The notes below the pieces were generated by a model that was given only the letters and a program-made list of their open reading frames with translations, did no database searches and was not told where the DNA came from. Positions 6,129 to 6,407 of a stretch of 6,407 nucleotides of DNA are shown piece by piece. The first letter of the stretch is position 1. Each line of letters starts with the position of its first letter. The stretch comes from Chitinophagaceae bacterium (lineage in GTDB: Bacteria; Bacteroidota; Bacteroidia; Chitinophagales; Chitinophagaceae), in assembly GCA_947489175.1 (NCBI GenBank), contig CANLED010000124.1, forward strand, positions 1-6,407, written 5' to 3'. The position numbers and the translations under genes are program-made.

Positions 6129-6178
6129 CTGGGATTAAAGATCCCGTTGGATCGACGTGCAGTGGATCAAAGCACATT
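6129..6178 (+). repeat. Core repeat copy B
   Basis: This copy differs from copy C at one position only, G instead of A at 6146, which turns the closing U-A pair of the first hairpin into U-G. GATCC (6140-6144) can pair with GGATC at 6149-6153 or at 6164-6168, or be part of GGGAT / ATCCC. Its 3' end TGGATCAAA (6163-6171) pairs with TTTGA and TCCA (6179-6183, 6186-6189) just before six T, a terminator-like hairpin. Confidence 0.8.
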
Positions 6179-6189
6179 TTTGAGTTCCA

Positions 6190-6228
6190 TTTTTTGTTGA
6201 AGCAATGCTGCGCATTCGATTGAATTCG
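6190..6228 (+). repeat. Linker repeat, copy 2
   Basis: This is the second copy of the 39-nt block at 5998-6036, with 38 of 39 positions identical. It follows the terminator-like hairpin of core B, and its first six T form that hairpin's T-tract. Confidence 0.75.
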
Positions 6229-6240
6229 TATTTCATCCAT

Positions 6241-6254
6241 TAAAGCAAGCTTTA
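6241..6254 (+). repeat. Small CAAG-loop hairpin, copy 2
   Basis: TAAAG-CAAG-CTTTA, the second copy of the hairpin at 6050-6063, with one compensatory pair change. It lies 5 nt before core C. Confidence 0.5.
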
Positions 6255-6258
6255 TTTA

Positions 6259-6308
6259 CTGGGATTAAAGATCCCATTGGATCGACGTGCAGTGGATCAA
6301 AGCACATT
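6259..6308 (+). repeat. Core repeat copy C
   Basis: Third full copy of the 50-nt core, 49 of 50 identical to copy B and 46 of 50 to copy A. It retains the first hairpin and both GGATC elements (6279-6283, 6294-6298). It runs directly into an AT-rich hairpin and T-tract. Confidence 0.8.
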
Positions 6309-6336
6309 CAATTTTTCAAATTGAATTACTTTTTTT
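6306..6336 (+). terminator. AT-rich terminator-like hairpin after core C
   Basis: ATTCAATTT (6306-6314) and AAATTGAAT (6318-6326) form a perfect 9-bp stem with a 3-nt loop, followed after TAC by seven T (6330-6336). The stem is AT-rich and would be a weak terminator by itself, but it occupies the place where copies A and B also carry a hairpin and T-tract. Confidence 0.5.
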
Positions 6337-6377
6337 GTTTCATGACTTTGAAAAATAAATTTTTCACGCCATTAAAC

Positions 6378-6407
6378 AAAAAAAGCACCTCCTTGAGGTG
6401 CTTTTAT
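6378..6407 (+). terminator. Strong Rho-independent terminator, probably bidirectional
   Basis: GCACCTC (6385-6391) and GAGGTGC (6395-6401) form a perfect 7-bp stem with a 3-nt loop, preceded by seven A (6378-6384) and followed by TTTTAT to the window end. It would end transcripts from the T9SS gene and repeat array, and on the minus strand any convergent gene beyond the window. Confidence 0.85.

Larger units (their letters stand above)
5911..6407 (+). repeat. Gene-free region with a degenerate tandem array of a structured repeat (period 130 bp)
   Basis: No coding frame is supported in these 497 bases. They hold a repeat whose unit is a 50-nt core, about 11 variable bases, a 39-nt conserved linker and about 30 bases ending in a small hairpin. 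Core starts are at 5938, 6068 (truncated), 6129 and 6259, giving steps of 130, 61 and 130. Linker copies begin at about 5924 (partial), 5998 and 6190, and a decayed one may follow the last core at 6331. The array follows the T9SS gene directly and ends at a strong terminator at 6378, so it may be the 3' region of that transcript. It has no features of a CRISPR (spacers too long and partly conserved), an insertion sequence, or integron attC sites. I do not recognise it as a named family. Confidence 0.75.

Noticed and set aside
5938..6308. Repeats as a CRISPR array
   Set aside because: Only three full repeats, with irregular spacing of 191 and 130 bp, and the intervening sequence is itself repeated rather than unique. 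No cas gene is present.
5938..6308. Repeats as integron attC sites
   Set aside because: The GTTRRRY and complementary core sites of attC are absent, and no cassette genes lie between copies.
6321..6350. Promoter-like TTG-N19-TGACTTTG on the plus strand
   Set aside because: Spacing is right but the -7 element has a mismatch in its key second base, it overlaps the AT-rich terminator-like hairpin, and a transcript would reach the terminator at 6378 after about 20-50 nt.

Overview
The window looks like chromosomal DNA of a Bacteroidota bacterium, probably a Flavobacteriales-type marine or freshwater lineage. The grounds are a protein with a type IX secretion system (T9SS) C-terminal sorting domain, a lipoprotein with a GCTDP-type motif and a DUF5011-like Ig domain, moderate-to-low GC, weak Shine-Dalgarno sites, and a promoter close to the Bacteroidota consensus TTG-N19-TAnnTTTG. 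The genus cannot be named from this sequence alone.

Layout, left to right: (i) positions 1-306 hold the 3' end of a GH13 alpha-amylase-type gene on the plus strand. Its last codons run through a terminator hairpin shared with the convergent gene. (ii) Positions 386-1255 (minus strand) hold a solitary, AT-rich Abi_2-family (AbiD/AbiF-like) HEPN gene, a probable RNase-type abortive-infection toxin. It has its own promoter, a palindrome on the promoter's downstream half, and a structured hairpin in its 3' untranslated region. (iii) Positions 1375-3709 (minus strand) hold a two-gene ABC-2 type exporter operon, ATPase then permease, separated by one base. (iv) Divergent from it, on the plus strand, are a small lipoprotein gene (3844-4566) and a T9SS-secreted repeat protein gene (4675-5910). 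(v) Positions 5911-6407 contain no gene. They carry a degenerate tandem array of a structured repeat with a 130-bp period, three full 50-nt core copies and one truncated copy, closed by a strong terminator at the window edge.

Functionally, the amylase, ABC exporter and the two exported proteins look like ordinary cell-envelope and carbohydrate functions with no obvious shared pathway. The two places worth attention are the Abi locus, a likely acquired defence gene with possible RNA and operator elements, and the downstream repeat array. In the array each core copy can form mutually exclusive hairpins and is followed by a different hairpin plus a T-tract, which suggests a repeated transcribed RNA element. 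I do not recognise the repeat as a named family. All RNA structures were found by eye and none was computed.
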